The translations under genes were made by a program, and so were the position numbers. Positions 62,349-64,000 of a DNA stretch of 64,000 nucleotides are shown one piece after another. The notes beneath the pieces are model-generated. The model ran no database searches. It was not told the origin of the DNA and worked only from the letters and a program-made list of their open reading frames with translations. Location: assembly GCF_014218355.1 (NCBI RefSeq), contig NZ_AP023368.1, positions 3,104,001 through 3,168,000 of the forward strand. Direction: 5' to 3'. The number at the start of each line of letters is the position of its first letter. Position 1 is the stretch's first letter. This DNA comes from Anaerocolumna chitinilytica. GTDB lineage: Bacteria; Bacillota; Clostridia; Lachnospirales; Lachnospiraceae.

Positions 62349-63044
62349 TTAAGATATTGGTGAAGAAGCATATATATCACCTTGTCCGGCTCCAAAGGTG
62401 CAACTTATATTATATATAACTCCATCTTGTACATATGCTGAAAGATACTTAACACATTTGAAAGTACAGCTAACCTTAGTTCTATCAGTACTAAATGTTT
62501 GTGTAAGGCCAACTGAGGGATCATAATATGGATAAGAACCATGATATTGCCCATATTGATCTACACTACTATAAATATATGTTGTCCCATTAACATTTGA
62601 AATAGTAGAAGTTATTTTAAGGTAATTAGAGTTGTACTGTCCTCCATAAAAATATTTTTGTGTACTTGTTGAAGTTGAAGACGAAGTAGATGAAACAATA
62701 TTTGATTCCGTAAAATTATTTTCAGCTATAATTGTATTTTGGACAGATTTTATTATACTGTTATCTGTATTATATAAGCCTCTAATATAAGCATCAAACT
62801 CATCCATGCTCATATTTTGATAAAAATTAGTCATTTCTTGAATGCTAGAACCGTTTTTTAAAAGATTTTCTTCCGTTGGAAAAGTATAATTGGTACCAAA
62901 TTCTTTGTTGATTTTAGCTAGCTCATCAACATAAGGCTTCAATAGTAAATTATTATCTGCTGCAGCAAAGATATTATTCACAGGAACAGTAAAAAATAAA
63001 ATTAACCCCAAAAATATTGATATTCCTTTTTTTAAATAGTTCAT
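62349..63044 (-). CDS. Exported protein, unknown function
   Basis: A 231-residue protein with a signal peptide (residues 1-28, ends NNIFAAA). The mature part starts with a helical stretch (about 35-105), then a Ser/Thr-rich linker (about 120-130) and a beta-rich C-terminal half with many Tyr residues and two Cys (CTFKCVKYL) plus ISCTFGAGQGD. I do not recognise a family. The start is supported by AGAGGAAATGAT. It lies between two transposase remnants and is as AT-rich as the rest of this segment. Confidence 0.72.
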   Translation of the reverse strand: MNYLKKGISIFLGLILFFTVPVNNIFAAADNNLLLKPYVDELAKINKEFGTNYTFPTEENLLKNGSSIQEMTNFYQNMSMDEFDAYIRGLYNTDNSIIKSVQNTIIAENNFTESNIVSSTSSSTSTSTQKYFYGGQYNSNYLKITSTISNVNGTTYIYSSVDQYGQYHGSYPYYDPSVGLTQTFSTDRTKVSCTFKCVKYLSAYVQDGVIYNISCTFGAGQGDIYASSPIS

Positions 63045-63119
63045 ATCATTTCCTCTTTAGATAAATTATTATTAACTACAATGATAGTATATCGCAATAT
63101 CCATATTATGTAAAGGTTT

Positions 63120-63650
63120 TTTTTGTAAATTCCAGATGATTGTTAAACCAATTTACACAATTAACCATATTGTACTTAATTCATAAAGCTTTAAAATGTC
63201 AGGTTACACACATCTCGATCTTTATAATCTTACATGTTACTTCTGATATAGCATTATCAAATGGGCATCCTTTGTGGCTCATATATCGAGTGATTTCAAA
63301 AGTTTTAATATATTCACTATAATCTGGTGTTTGAACTCATTGCATTTATCCGTATGGAAAATGTGGATATTTTCAGGTTACCCTTTATGATTGGAAAAAC
63401 TTGTTTTACAAGTAGATCTGTGTTTTATTAGGCCCGGCACTATAACGTACATTTCTCTATTAAAGAGGTCGATAAAAACATATATATAGTTCCATCTCAT
63501 ACCGATTCTAACATATGTTAAATTACTTACTACCACGTTTCGAATGGACTGCTTGTTAAATTGCCGGGCACTTTCTCTTAGCGCTATGGTAGAGATCAAT
63601 GATTTATTGCTTAAATTCTGATATAAATACACAACATCTTAGTGTCATTG
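63120..63650 (-). pseudogene. IS3-family transposase OrfB remnant
   Basis: Broken integrase core in several frames. SNLTYVRIGMRWNYIYVFID and LFNREMYVIVPG occur in the frame 63378-63632. FHTDKCNEFKHQ follows in another frame, then SEYIKTFEITRYMSHKGCPF and DNAISEVTCKIIK, and near 63150 NMVNCVNWFNN. Several frameshifts and stops make it non-functional. It is a different subtype from the IS at 60407-62155. Ends could not be defined. Confidence 0.8.
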
Positions 63651-63785
63651 CTTTAAAACTTTATGGCATCATCTTTTCTCCATTAAGAACATAATTTATA
63701 GCCTTTAAAAATTCTGCCCAATAATTAAGTCGATACAAATATATCATGAAATATATAAAACATACTATGATAAAACAGATTTCAT

Positions 63786-64000
63786 TTAACTAAAGATATC
63801 TTCCAATTCTTCTTTTGTCAGCGAATTAATGAAGACCTCCTGGGATTGTATTACGGAATCTGACAGGTTCTTCTTCTTAAGCTGTAATTTATAGATCTTT
63901 TCTTCAATGGTACCTTTTGTAATAAGCTTTATTACGTGAACGGAATTCATCTGCCCGATACGGTATGCTCTGTCGGTGGCCTGGTCTTCCACCGCTGGAT
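63786..64000 (-). CDS. SNF2-family helicase, C-terminal end (start outside window)
   Basis: The last 71 codons of a larger gene that enters from the right edge. [16 protein letters not shown] is helicase motif VI of SWI/SNF-type proteins, followed by [18 protein letters not shown], also typical. Such bacterial proteins are about 1,000 residues or more, often with a SWIM zinc finger, and act on DNA in repair or transcription. Only the terminal part can be judged. Confidence 0.9.
   Translation of the reverse strand, partial: PAVEDQATDRAYRIGQMNSVHVIKLITKGTIEEKIYKLQLKKKNLSDSVIQSQEVFINSLTKEELEDIFS

Overview
The window looks like the chromosome of a low-GC, Gram-positive anaerobe of the class Clostridia, most likely a Lachnospiraceae relative. 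This is inferred from strong AGGAGG ribosome sites, a Bacillus-type LexA with CGAAC-type boxes, an L27 with the Firmicutes N-terminal extension next to its Prp protease, a folT gene under a THF riboswitch, and a YesMN-type sugar regulator. No rRNA, tRNA or CRISPR array was seen.

1-20.4 kb is a capsule/exopolysaccharide locus read leftward. CpsB-type phosphatase and a fused CpsC/CpsD tyrosine kinase (18.1-20.3 kb) are followed by a UDP-sugar dehydrogenase, a PglF/CapD-type dehydratase, a PIG-L deacetylase, a priming sugar transferase, WbqC, a CapK-like protein, five glycosyltransferases, CapE and CapF homologues, a second short CapF-like reductase, and an EpsG-type polymerase. CapE plus CapF point to a UDP-L-FucNAc or 6-deoxytalose-type precursor. 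CapG and a flippase are not seen and may lie beyond the left edge. A divergent SOS module (yneA-like LysM gene and lexA, with at least four LexA boxes) sits inside this locus.

20.5-25.1 kb is a conserved leftward housekeeping operon: rplU, prp, rpmA, obg, yhbY, nadD, yqeK, rsfS, with a candidate L21 leader and a near-consensus promoter. 25.1-31.0 kb looks like an accessory insert between rplU and the RNase G operon. It starts with a 232-bp nested palindrome, carries rightward ECF sigma/anti-sigma, MGT glycosyltransferase/PadR and AlaX genes, and ends with a 105-bp element with inverted ends. The leftward set YbaK, RNase E/G, DUF2344 and radical SAM protein follows to 35.3 kb.

35.6-46.1 kb holds a ferritin-like protein and a sugar uptake cluster: a YtfQ-like lipoprotein, ATPase and two permeases, preceded by a YesN regulator, YesM kinase and a membrane-tethered paralogue of the binding protein that probably senses the same sugar. 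46.3-57.2 kb is mixed: MerR/GyrI regulator, GNAT, THF riboswitch with folT, GH127 with AraC, tyrS, a zinc-ribbon membrane protein, a Ser/Thr-rich surface protein and a TcyP-like transporter. 57.3-64 kb is AT-rich and decaying: a secreted protein with an out-of-frame tail, two orphan exported proteins around a broken IS3-family element, another transposase remnant, and the C-terminus of a SNF2 helicase.
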